Made by a program: the position numbers and the translations under genes. Shown here piece by piece: positions 1 through 8,843 of a stretch of DNA of 64,000 bases. Positions within the stretch are counted from its first letter, which is position 1. Every line of letters begins with the position of its first letter. The notes below the pieces were generated by a model. The model saw only the letters and a list, made by a program, of their open reading frames with translations, was not told the origin of the DNA and did no database searches. The stretch comes from Tritrichomonas musculus (taxonomy: Eukaryota > Parabasalia > Tritrichomonadida > Tritrichomonadidae), in the NCBI GenBank assembly GCA_039105265.1, contig JAPFFF010000005.1, positions 7,658,501 through 7,722,500 on the forward strand, read 5' to 3'.

Positions 1-2540
1 GAAGGAGAACCTTTGATTCCAATTGATGATTGAATTTGCATGCTTTCAATTGCATGAATTTTCGTCAAGAGGCCAAAATTACCAATTTTCGGGAACATGA
101 ACTCATCGAAGAAAATGCTTTCTGGACAGAGATTTCGATGTAAAATGTCATACAAGTGCAAGAATGACATTCCACTTGCAATTCCATAAATACAGATCAA
201 CTTTTTAGTGTCATTCCATAGTTCAATATGTTCACCACTTCTTTCTTTATTCAGAAGATGTTCAAGCGATTTGTTAGGCGGCATTTCACTGATTAAGACT
301 GGCAATGGATGTTTGTTAAAGTCAATTGGACTGAATCCAATGAATTTCAAAAATGAAGGATGAATCAATTTTGAAAGGATGTTTATTTCTCTTGATAAAT
401 GAATGATTTCTTTTATTGATAATTTTGTTATTCGAACTGTCGAAATTTTGGCTTCAAAATGTTCATTCGTTTCTGTGTTTTGAATTTCAAATATATCAAA
501 ATTATCAATTTTTTTGATCAGTCGTAACTTTTCAAATAAGCTAATGTCAATATATGGAACATTCAATAAAGGATCTTTTTCTTGGATTCGGTTCAATTCT
601 TCAAGATCAATCGTAACTTCCTTGAATGATTTATCAAGTATGTTATCATCGACAAATTTAACATATTTCAAAAATTCATCTTCATCAACTTCGTCTGTTA
701 TGAATTCTTTATCATTTCTAAGAAGTTCAACGATTTCTCTGAATGTTGGACGTTTTTCTCGTTCTTGCTGCCAGCATCTTTCAATTAATTTTCTATAGCA
801 TTTTGGAATATTAACATTAAAAACTGGCCTAAGTCCTTTCATGACATTAGGAGGAAGATTTAAAGCATTGAATCCTTCATAAGGGAGATCGAAAGTTGTA
901 ATTTCATACAGTAGAATTGAAAAAGCATAAACATCACTTGCTTTTGAATATTCAAACCTTTCAAAAATTTCAGGTGCCATGAATGCAGGAGTTCCAACCT
1001 TATCGTATGATGTATGTGGCTTATTATCATCTTCAATCTCTTTAGAGAATCCAAAATCGCCAATTTTTGGGAACAAATATTCATCAAGAAAGATGTTGTC
1101 TGGTTTGAGATCTCGATGAAGGATGTTTAACGAGTGTAAATGAGCCATTCCTGATGCAATTCCATATGTAACAATCAGCAATTTGGTATCATTCCACTCT
1201 GATGGTTTCATTCCACGATTATTCAATTCAATAATTTTATATAATGACGTATTTTTAATGAATTCAGTTATGATCGTTGGTCTTTTCTCACCTTCAAAGT
1301 TCTTTCGATTGAATCCAATGAATTTGACAACTAATGGAGAATTGAGTTTTGCAAGGATGTTTATTTCTCGAGACAGACACTTCATTTGCGCAAAAGTACA
1401 ATTTTCAATAAGTAACTGATTAACTTTGGCTGCATACAAAGAATCGTTTCTTTTATCTCTTACTTTGAAAACTTCGCCATATTGACCTTCACCAACTTTC
1501 GCAATTTTTTCAAATAAATTCAAATTAATTTCATCAAAATCAACTGACAATTCTTTGCCTTGATTATAATCGATATGAATTTCTTCAAATTCAAAGTTTC
1601 CTTGAGATTCGTTGTTTTCTATTCGATCAATGAAATCTAAAAATTCTTTTTCGTCAACATCGTCGGTTATGAAACCTTTGTCAGTTTTCAGCATTAAAAC
1701 TATCTGCTCAAAAGTTGGTCTATCTTTTGGATCCTGCTGCCAGCATTTAGTGATGAGTCTTTTGTATGATTCAGGTACATCATCATCAATTTTAGGCCCT
1801 TCTCTATCATGCATTTTTTTATAACATTCAATAAAGACATTACACTTTTTGTAAGGATTTTTGAGGGTGATTATTTCATTAACAATCAATGCAAATGCAT
1901 AAACATCAACAGCCTTTGTATATTCATACTTTGAAATTGCTTCAGGTGCTATGTATGCTGGTGTCCCAACCATATCTTTCTCAAATACTCCAGTGTCAAA
2001 AACAGAAAGTCCAAAATCACAAATTTTTGGTAAAAAATGTTCATCCAACAAAATATTGCTTGGCTTGAGATCACGATGAATGATGTTTTTTGAGTGAACG
2101 GTTGCCATTCCTAATGCAATTGAGTAAATCGTAATGAGAATTCTGGTCGCATTCCACTCTTTGGGGGCAAAGCCGTTTCTTACTTGCTCTAATAGATCAA
2201 ATAGAGATCCATTCGGGACAAATTCCGTAATAATTGTTGGTGATTGTCTACCTTTAAAGTCTTTTAAACTGTAACCGACGAATTTTACAATGAATGGAGA
2301 ATTAAATTTGGACATGATTTCAACTTCAGAATAAAAACTCTTCATTAAACTAAGTTCATCATTACCCATATGGTTCAAAACTTTTGCAACATAAATCTTA
2401 TTGGTCTCTTTTTCTTTAACAGTGTAAATTTTTGCAAAGCTACCTTCACCAATTTTGTTAATTTTTTTGAATTTATCTAAATCTATGGGAACAAAATCTT
2501 TTCCATCAGAATGACTTCCTTCAAAACTTCTGGAACTCAT
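1..2540 (-). CDS. Triple protein-kinase-domain protein, C-terminus beyond the window
   Basis: One uninterrupted frame of 846 codons runs from ATG at 2540 off the left edge; the first upstream in-frame stop is about 60 bp before the ATG. It holds three tandem kinase domains, each about 310 residues apart. Domain 1 has GEGSFA (31-36), VAK (Lys53), HRDLKPSN (155-162), DFG (175-177) and APE (198-200). Domain 2 has GEGQYGEV (350-357), AAK (Lys372), HRDLKPDN (475-482), DFG (495-497) and APE (522-524). Both carry the CW..(D/E)..(D/K)RPTF block typical of TKL-type Ser/Thr kinases. Domain 3 lacks a glycine loop, has HRN instead of HRD (801-803) and NFG instead of DFG (821-823), so it is probably a pseudokinase. 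No signal peptide or membrane segment is seen. A likely role is cytosolic signalling or scaffolding; substrate unknown. A decayed relative lies at 4191-5213. Confidence 0.93.
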   Translation of the reverse strand, partial: MSSRSFEGSHSDGKDFVPIDLDKFKKINKIGEGSFAKIYTVKEKETNKIYVAKVLNHMGNDELSLMKSFYSEVEIMSKFNSPFIVKFVGYSLKDFKGRQSPTIITEFVPNGSLFDLLEQVRNGFAPKEWNATRILITIYSIALGMATVHSKNIIHRDLKPSNILLDEHFLPKICDFGLSVFDTGVFEKDMVGTPAYIAPEAISKYEYTKAVDVYAFALIVNEIITLKNPYKKCNVFIECYKKMHDREGPKIDDDVPESYKRLITKCWQQDPKDRPTFEQIVLMLKTDKGFITDDVDEKEFLDFIDRIENNESQGNFEFEEIHIDYNQGKELSVDFDEINLNLFEKIAKVGEGQYGEVFKVRDKRNDSLYAAKVNQLLIENCTFAQMKCLSREINILAKLNSPLVVKFIGFNRKNFEGEKRPTIITEFIKNTSLYKIIELNNRGMKPSEWNDTKLLIVTYGIASGMAHLHSLNILHRDLKPDNIFLDEYLFPKIGDFGFSKEIEDDNKPHTSYDKVGTPAFMAPEIFERFEYSKASDVYAFSILLYEITTFDLPYEGFNALNLPPNVMKGLRPVFNVNIPKCYRKLIERCWQQEREKRPTFREIVELLRNDKEFITDEVDEDEFLKYVKFVDDNILDKSFKEVTIDLEELNRIQEKDPLLNVPYIDISLFEKLRLIKKIDNFDIFEIQNTETNEHFEAKISTVRITKLSIKEIIHLSREINILSKLIHPSFLKFIGFSPIDFNKHPLPVLISEMPPNKSLEHLLNKERSGEHIELWNDTKKLICIYGIASGMSFLHLYDILHRNLCPESIFFDEFMFPKIGNFGLLTKIHAIESMQIQSSIGIKGSP

Positions 2541-2595
2541 ATGAGTTGTTTGTTTTTTATATGTAGAAAATATCACAAAAAGTTGTGTTGTCAAA

Positions 2596-3117
2596 ATTCA
2601 TAAGATTTTTATACTCACAAAACAATAATATATTCGTATCTTGAAATTTTGCATATTACTATAAATAAAAAAGAATTATATGATTCCTCTATAAATTGTA
2701 TAAATATATTTTAATTAATAATGATTAGTTTTGTAATTATGTAATTTATATTTTATTTATATGCGTAAAATTACTAATACATGTAAAATCTTTAAATTGA
2801 AGATATCTTTCATCACAAGCACTAGCCTCCTCTATTTTCAATTTTGTCCATGTGGAATATGAACAACTAAGATTCGATCTTTCATGGAGGAATGCTAACA
2901 ACCTTTTTCAGAAAATGATAATGTAGCTCTTTTTGGAATAACAGTAAATGTACAGAGGTATACATATGAGAAACTAATCAATATATTTTTATATTAATCA
3001 TTTGATATAATTACACAATTTATAAAAGGATTATATAATTATTTTTATTAATAATCATACTCTTATTTTCAAGATAAGAGTGTAATATTTATTTGTGAGT
3101 ATAAAAATCTTATGAAT
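2596..3117. repeat. MITE-like inverted-repeat element upstream of the kinase gene
   Basis: The ends 2596-2621 and 3092-3117 are perfect reverse complements over 26 bp. Similarity between the arms, with gaps, continues inward for about 140 bp. The core (2801-2972) recurs, diverged, at 6015-6188. No clear target-site duplication is seen. The left end lies 56 bp upstream of the kinase ATG, so the element makes up that gene's upstream region. Superfamily unknown. Confidence 0.7.
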
Positions 3118-3139
3118 GTTTTTGAATCATAATAATAAA

Positions 3140-3840
3140 ATTTGTTGTCCCTTCGAATCTCATTTTGCCATTGAATTCTAATGTTGAAAGATTGATTATT
3201 TCAATCAATTGGAGATTGTAGCAACAGTAAAAAGCATGTTTTCCTATTTTTTTTAACATGGAGGAATCAAAATGCTTTTTTTGAAAGATCTAGCCAAAAC
3301 TCACTTGCAAATTGTTTGAAGTTCTGATGACTGATAAAAAATAACGACTTCAAGATCAGGTATGCAAAAAGCTTATTCATCAATTATTTTGATATGTTGA
3401 GGAAAAACATATGACGATTTTTTGAATTTGCAAATGATTCTTTTCCAATTATTTGCTGTTGTGAATTGTATGAGATTTCAACTAATTGAAGAAGTTCGCA
3501 TTCAAAAAAAGCACTTTCACCAATTTCAATTACACTAGGAGGGATGAAAAGGCCATTTATTTCAGTTCTCATGAAAACACAAATACCAATTATTCGAAGT
3601 TCTGAATTCTACAGAAATTCTACTATTTTTAAAATCTCCACATTGAGAAAAAGCATCATTACAAATTTCTTTGGCATGAGGTGATATGATGACTTTTTTC
3701 ACATAACAATTCCTACTGAATGAGTAAATGAAAATTCTTTTTATAAATGGCTGAATTATAAATGTTTCTTTGTTACAAATTGCAAGAATAATAGCATCAT
3801 ATTCATCATTGTTCAAATCTGATTTTCCAAGATAAATGAA
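3140..3840 (-). pseudogene. Relic of a BspA-like leucine-rich-repeat gene
   Basis: Broken frames on this strand encode LRR_5 (TpLRR/BspA) repeats: 'IPPSVIEIGESAFFECELLQ' near 3480-3550, 'IGKHAFYCCYNLQLIEI' near 3200-3250, and upstream an 'LGKSDLNNDEYDAIILA' segment. The last matches the 'LGKTDEKSDIFDELVFARRN' insert of the intact paralogue at 19924-21930. Several frame changes and stops divide it and no full-length ORF remains. BspA-like proteins are a very large trichomonad family, many of them surface or cytoskeleton associated. This copy is dead. Confidence 0.8.
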
Positions 3841-4190
3841 TATTAAAAGATTTTTGGAAAATTGGATTTGATCGGGTGGTTATAGGTCAATTTTCACCTT
3901 CTATCGTCTACTAAATATAACTGGAAGAGTCACTTTTTGAACATGTTTGGTTATTTAGTATAAAATATAAGTTGAATCGAGTTTGATCTGCTGAAAAACC
4001 GTAAATAGGACTCAAAGACTAAAATATTTAATTTAAAAAGTCATTATTTTCATTTAAAATATAAAAAGGTTATTTTAAAAAATAATTAAATAGAATTAAA
4101 GTATAAAAAGTTTCACATATTCTGTCTTTAAAACTTTGAATGAGATTATATAAATTCGCTCTAAAAATATGATATATTAAACTTAATGAC
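3841..4190. other. Gene-less AT-rich spacer
   Basis: No ORF, repeat or RNA gene was recognised between the BspA relic and the kinase pseudogene. Confidence 0.6.
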
Positions 4191-5213
4191 TTAGTGATTC
4201 GATCTCAAGAAATCTTGAATGAATTGAATTTTATTATCAATTCCATCAATTAATTTGAAATTATTTTTCACAATATATTTTATGATTTGATTGAATGTTG
4301 GTCTTTGTTCTTGTGAATGAGAAATGCATGACAAAAGAATTTTGAATGATGTTTCATTTATGATTTTTGGTATCTTCGCTTTCCCTCCATTCTTGATATC
4401 GTCTCTCGATAAAAAAGGCCCTTCCCTCTTGTCAGGATGAATAGCATGATCACACCAAATGAGAAGACATCAACTTTTTCGTTGTATTCTTTATTTTCAA
4501 GAATTTCTTTTGGTAAACAAAAAACAGTGTAATTCAAATTCGATTGTTCTGTCGTGTCAATCAAAATCGGAATTCCAAATTCCGTTATTTTGACATGATT
4601 TTCGAAATCAATCAAAATGTTTTCTGGATTCAAATTTCGATGAATTATTTTGTTCGAATGAGCAGTCATCATCGCATGGCTGATTGAATTCCATAAATAA
4701 TATCGAAATTTTAAAATATCATTTAAAAAGTAGGTTTTGAAATATTATGAATTCATTTGTATTCAAATATTTTGTATATTTATATCAATGTCTTTTCTTG
4801 ATATTAATTCTTTGACTATTTCTGCATGATTACTCACAACTGCAATTGTCAATGCTGGAGAATAAAAAAAAAATTGTTTTAAATTCCATAAAAAAAAAAT
4901 TTATAAATTTTATGATATTTCTGCCTTTAAAGTCTGTTAAACTGTAACCGAATAATTTTACAAAATGTGGAGAATTAAATTTGGACATGATTTCCACTTC
5001 AGAATATAATTTCCTCAAGGAATCAAGATCATTAATATCTATATCGGCAAAAACTTTTGCAGTATAAATCCTATTGGTTCCTTTTTCTTTAACAGTGTAA
5101 ATTCTTGAGGAGCCACCTGAATTAAATTTGCAAATTTTTTCGAATCTGTTTAAATCTATTGGAATCAAATCTTTTCAATCAGAATGATTTTCTTCAAAAC
5201 TTATGGAACTCAT
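4191..5213 (-). pseudogene. Protein kinase pseudogene with an embedded ankyrin-repeat fragment
   Basis: The start (ATG at 5213) and the first 90 or so residues closely copy domain 1 of the kinase at 1-2540: MSSISFEENHSD, then IPIDLNRFEKI, YTVKEKGTNRIYTAKVF and SEVEIMSKFNSP. An in-frame TGA lies at 5175-5177, where the paralogue has Gly13. The glycine loop reads NSGGSSRI. The catalytic half (4358-4672) has HRNLNPEN and TEFG instead of HRD and DFG, and the C-terminal RPTFNQII block follows in another frame, ending at TAA 4191-4193. Between the two kinase lobes, around 4755-4860, is an ankyrin-like stretch (PALTIAVVSNHAEIVKELIS). Inference: a duplicated kinase gene that decayed and picked up, or recombined with, an ankyrin gene. 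Confidence 0.85.
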
Positions 5214-5460
5214 ATTCGTTGTTGGTTTTTCGAATGTAAAAAAAAAATGGTGAAAACTTTCACCTCTAACTCAAATCATAATCAAATTTAAAATTTTATA
5301 CTCAAAATATTGGTCTAAACAAATATTTATACCAAAATAACAATAACCATATCGTTAAATAGCCAAAATAATTATTTCAATTTTTATTAAGGTTTTATTG
5401 AAACACAAATAATTTTCATAATTCATTGAAAAATTACCAAGAACAATTATCGGAATGACT

Positions 5461-5470
5461 TCATTTCATT
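5461..5470 (+). promoter_or_regulatory. Initiator-like TCATT pair before the peroxiredoxin ATG
   Basis: TCATTTCATTTTTAAAAATG: two TCATT motifs end 7 bp before the ATG. Trichomonad initiators follow TCA+1Y(T/A) close to the start codon. Nearly the same string precedes the Hsp70-like gene at 38948. Confidence 0.5.
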
Positions 5471-5477
5471 TTTAAAA

Positions 5478-5798
5478 ATGAGTGAACAATCATGTTGCCA
5501 TTGCCAACCAAATTGTTGTTGCCAATCATTAGTTGCAAAGATTGGAAAACCAGCACTAAATTTCAAGGCACGATGTGTTTTACCATCCCTTGAATTTGTA
5601 TATTGTGAATTATCACAATTTAAAGGAAAATGGCAAGTTTTATTTCCATATCCAGCTGATTTCTCTTTTGTTTGTCCAACAGAAATCATCACATTTTCAG
5701 ATGAATATGAAAAATTTAAAAAAATTAATTGTGAAATTGTTGGTCTTTCAACTGATTCCGTTTTATCTCATCTTGCTTGGATTTGTGTTCCATTTTAA
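5478..5798 (+). pseudogene. Truncated 2-Cys peroxiredoxin (N-terminal half)
   Basis: The 106-residue product has the thioredoxin-fold start of a typical 2-Cys peroxiredoxin (thiol peroxidase): GKPALNFKA, then the peroxidatic-cysteine motif PADFSFVCPTEI (Cys65), then STDSVLSHLAWI (91-102). It then stops after WICVPF. Family members are about 190-200 residues, so the second half is missing, including the conserved active-site Arg and the resolving Cys. The motif Thr is Ser here. The N-terminus is unusually Cys-rich (CCHC, CCC in residues 6-15). No continuation was found downstream in other frames. The intact promoter-like motif suggests it may still be transcribed, but the peptide should not be a working peroxidase. 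Confidence 0.85.
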
Positions 5799-5929
5799 AA
5801 TCTATCTCATATTTCAATGTATATTTAGCTGGTTTAATAGACCAAAAAATATCAATGTCCAAAGGTATAAAAATGAAGGCATAAAATATTAGATTTATTT
5901 TGCCTTGAATATTTAGATATTTATATTTT

Positions 5930-6277
5930 AAAAAAATTGAATTAATTTGAAATAAAAAAAAAATATTTTGCATTTTTCTCAATAAATTTTAAATATTATA
6001 AATTTAAAACGGAAAGATATCTTTCATCACAAGTCCTAGCCTTCTTTATTTCTAATTTTGTCAATGCGGAATATGAGCAATTAGAATTCCATCTTTAATG
6101 GAGAAATGCAAGAAGAAGCTTTCTGAAAAAGATATTGTTGCTCTTTTTGGGACCACTGCAAATGTACAGGGGTGTGCATGTGAGAAAAGAGTGGATATAT
6201 TATAATATTATTGATCTTGTATATTTATACATTTATATTGATGGTTAAGTTTTCATTTTCAAGATACGAGTGTAATT
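5930..6277 (+). repeat. Diverged second copy of the 2596-3117 repeat
   Basis: Positions 6015-6188 match 2801-2972 at clear but imperfect identity (shared GATATCTTTCATCACAAG at the left, GTGAGAAAA-like right end). Downstream similarity extends to the TTTTCAAGATACGAGTGTAA block near 6260. The outer left arm is hard to see. No function recognised. Confidence 0.6.
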
Positions 6278-6348
6278 TGAAGAAAAAGCAAATTTGTAAA
6301 TGTAAGTTACACTTCTTTTCAGATTTTGATGGCATGTTGTGGAATTGT

Positions 6349-6447
6349 GAAATTTTGCCAATAAAATGAGAAATAATAAAATGAAATTTTGCCAATAAAA
6401 TGAGAAATAATAAGATGAAATTTTGCCAATATAATGAGAAATAATAA
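6349..6447. repeat. 34-bp tandem repeat, about 2.9 copies
   Basis: Units start at 6349, 6383 and 6417, each beginning GAAATTTTGCCAATA and ending GAGAAATAATAA with single-base changes. Function unknown. Confidence 0.9.
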
Positions 6448-6690
6448 CGGTTTCAATGTTCTTATCAATAGAGATTAGAATACCAAAAATATCACTGTCA
6501 GTGTATGTTTTCCCAAGTATAAATTTGTCGCCTATATCTGCACCAATTTTCTCAATTCTTCTTGATTATTTTTGATCATGAGACATTGAATTTCTTTCTT
6601 GAAGCAATTTTCAATACCACAAATATGATTTTACATAATTTTGGTCTACAAACATTTTGAGAAATTTGAGGAATTAATCTGAAGCATTAG
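6446..6690 (-). pseudogene. Small BspA-like LRR relic
   Basis: The reverse strand reads GDKFILGKTYTDSDIFGILI followed by SIDKNIETV. This matches the 'DGKFILGKTDEKSDIFDELV' insert of the intact BspA-like protein at 19924-21930. Flanking sequence has no open frame. A fragment of a dead gene. Confidence 0.65.
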
Positions 6691-6902
6691 TAAATTTATT
6701 TTTTATGATTCAATATAAATAAAGTTTTCTAAAAAAAAAGATGAAAGGAAATGCTATCAAATAAAAAAGCAACACTTTAGTTATTACAGTACTAAAAGAA
6801 TAAATAAAAAAATACTGCAATTTTTGTGATATTATTTAATCTTTGCATTTAAAATTCAATAGTGTTATCAAAATATGTCAGATAAATTTGAAAGGAAAAA
6901 TT

Positions 6903-7122
6903 GAATATTAATATTCCAATAATTGAATATTAATATTCCAGTAATTGAATATTAATATTCCAGTAATTGAATATTAATATTCCAGTAATTGTCATTTAAT
7001 TTTGAGCTTAGATTGCAGTAATTGAATATTAATATTCCAGTAATTGAATATTAATATTCCTGTAATTGTCATTTAATTTTGAGTTTAGATTGCAGTAATT
7101 GAATATTAATATTCCAGTAATT
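6903..7122. repeat. Array of a 22-bp unit built on a palindrome
   Basis: The palindrome GAATATTAATATTC occurs seven times, starting at 6903, 6925, 6947, 6969, 7024, 7046 and 7101. Within runs the period is 22 bp (palindrome plus CAGTAATT or a variant). Two longer spacers (about 33 bp, GTCATTTAATTTTGAG...) are themselves repeated, so the array has a higher-order structure. It lies just before a small ORF at 7154. Possible protein-binding sites or simple satellite; no evidence decides. Confidence 0.9.
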
Positions 7123-7153
7123 GAAAATAAAAGGAATTTAACAAACTGAAATC

Positions 7154-7354
7154 ATGGCCTTTAAATCGTTATATGTTTTTAATTTTGTGTTTAAAATTAC
7201 TAAAATAAGAGAACACTCAATTGGAAACTATTATGAAAGTAATAAATATCCAAAAAATAGAAAGAAATTCCCTAAAGTACTTTACGAATTAAGTCTTTTT
7301 TGTGGACAATCATTTTATTCTACCTCACTTTTTGAATGGATGCTCTATCAATGA
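7154..7354 (+). CDS. Possible small ORF, 66 residues, unrecognised
   Basis: ATG follows the palindromic array closely. The product is basic and aromatic (FKSLYVFNFVFKITKIREHS) with no recognised domain or signal. Its length could arise by chance in this sequence; kept only because of its position. Confidence 0.2.
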   Translation: MAFKSLYVFNFVFKITKIREHSIGNYYESNKYPKNRKKFPKVLYELSLFCGQSFYSTSLFEWMLYQ

Positions 7355-7673
7355 ATAGCTACATTTGATTCAATTTTTATGAATAATATCAGAAATCTTG
7401 TTTATCAATGCTAATCTTTAGAGAAAATTAGTTTTCTTTAAAAATTCAAAATTAGGAATTTCTCTTTTTTATATCTCTCATTGTTTATTATTAAATCCCT
7501 GTTTGCTAATGATTAGATTGAGCTTAATGCTAGCAAATTATTAACTAATGTTATTAATCAACAAATAATATAAAAAATTGATTATAAAAATATAAAAAGA
7601 ATAAAGCAGTTGCATTTAAAATTATTGAAACTTTTGAACTATTTAACAAATTCTTTCATTAATATATCTTTTC

Positions 7674-8783
7674 TTATTCAGTATGAGAATTATCAATTTT
7701 TCTGTAATCTTGATATCGATAATATGCAATAATGCATAAAGATATAAAAATTATGAATATAGAGCAAATAATTATTATTATTATTGCCAATGATCCACCT
7801 TTTGAAATAACAAAAATATTTCTTGGACTTAAATCAGAATCGCAGCAATAAAGATATGTATCTATCTCTAAACAGACTTTTTTCCATCCTCTTTTAAACA
7901 TATCTTCATATTTTTGTGCATATTCAGGTTTTACAATCCATATACAATCATAAATATCTGATTGTTTTATGTTAATCCATGTACCTTTTATATCATTGTT
8001 TGCATATGGCTCTATTGAATCTAATTTGTTAAAATTCTTAAATGTAACTTCTTTTTCACCAAAAAATTTTAGGGATGATAAAACTATCTTCATTTTTTGA
8101 TTAGTCAATTCATCTGAAGTGCATTGATTAATTACATATGCTTTTGTATTATTAATATTAAAAACATATTTTGGAATTGATGGGTAAAGTAATGTATATT
8201 CATAAATACCACTGCATTTAACGATTATATAGTTGTCGTTAATCGATATTTCAAAAAGATCATTTTCGCAATTGAATATTGGATAATTAAAAGTCTCGGT
8301 ACTTTTTGAACCTTTAGGTAATTTGAATTTAATTCGGCTATCATTAGAATAAAAAACGTTTTTATATTCAAAAGGAAATTGATATTTTGAATCTGATAAA
8401 ACTAGATTATCTACTAAAAAATGAGAGTTACTAAATAAATGAAAGCTTGGTAATCCATATATTTCTATACTATTGAAATGACAATAATTTTCGAATGTAA
8501 TAGTTGGGTTATCATAGATTGATAAAGTTAGATTTTCTGTAAAGTTTGGCATAAGAGAGCAATTAAGAATAACCGACGATTCATCGAAAATAGAAATAGA
8601 ATCAGCATTTTTTAGATTTTCTAAGTCAATTTTTTGTATTTTTTGAGATTCGCATGAAATCTGATAATCAAAAGATTCTTTTTGATGCATTCCTATATTT
8701 CTATCTGAAAAATTACAGTTATGTGTTATGATATTTGATTTAATAAGTAGATAATTGCTAAGATAAAATAGCAGCATTTTCAA
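7674..8783 (-). CDS. Putative type I membrane protein, 369 residues
   Basis: The N-terminus is a hydrophobic segment consistent with a signal peptide (KMLLFYLSNYLLI). A long, polar, probably extracellular region follows, with many N-x-S/T sites and scattered Cys. Next comes one transmembrane helix (GGSLAIIIIIICSIFIIFIS, then LCIIAYY, about residues 332-355) and a short basic cytoplasmic tail (YRYQDYRKIDN). I recognise no domain. It is transcribed away from the membrane-protein gene starting at 8844; a run of As and about 60 bp separate the two starts, so they may share a promoter. A trichomonad surface-protein role is an inference from topology only. Confidence 0.8.
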   Translation of the reverse strand: MKMLLFYLSNYLLIKSNIITHNCNFSDRNIGMHQKESFDYQISCESQKIQKIDLENLKNADSISIFDESSVILNCSLMPNFTENLTLSIYDNPTITFENYCHFNSIEIYGLPSFHLFSNSHFLVDNLVLSDSKYQFPFEYKNVFYSNDSRIKFKLPKGSKSTETFNYPIFNCENDLFEISINDNYIIVKCSGIYEYTLLYPSIPKYVFNINNTKAYVINQCTSDELTNQKMKIVLSSLKFFGEKEVTFKNFNKLDSIEPYANNDIKGTWINIKQSDIYDCIWIVKPEYAQKYEDMFKRGWKKVCLEIDTYLYCCDSDLSPRNIFVISKGGSLAIIIIIICSIFIIFISLCIIAYYRYQDYRKIDNSHTE

Positions 8784-8843
8784 ATTTTGTTAAAAAAAAA
8801 AAAAAAAAAAAACGTTTATAGTAGAAAAACTGGCAAAAACCAA

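Noticed and set aside
514-1824. Several ORFs of 70-94 codons, mostly on the plus strand
   Set aside because: Shadows of the long kinase frame on the opposite strand.
6903-7122. CRISPR-like array
   Set aside because: Palindromic units nearly abut with no unique spacers, and the organism is eukaryotic.
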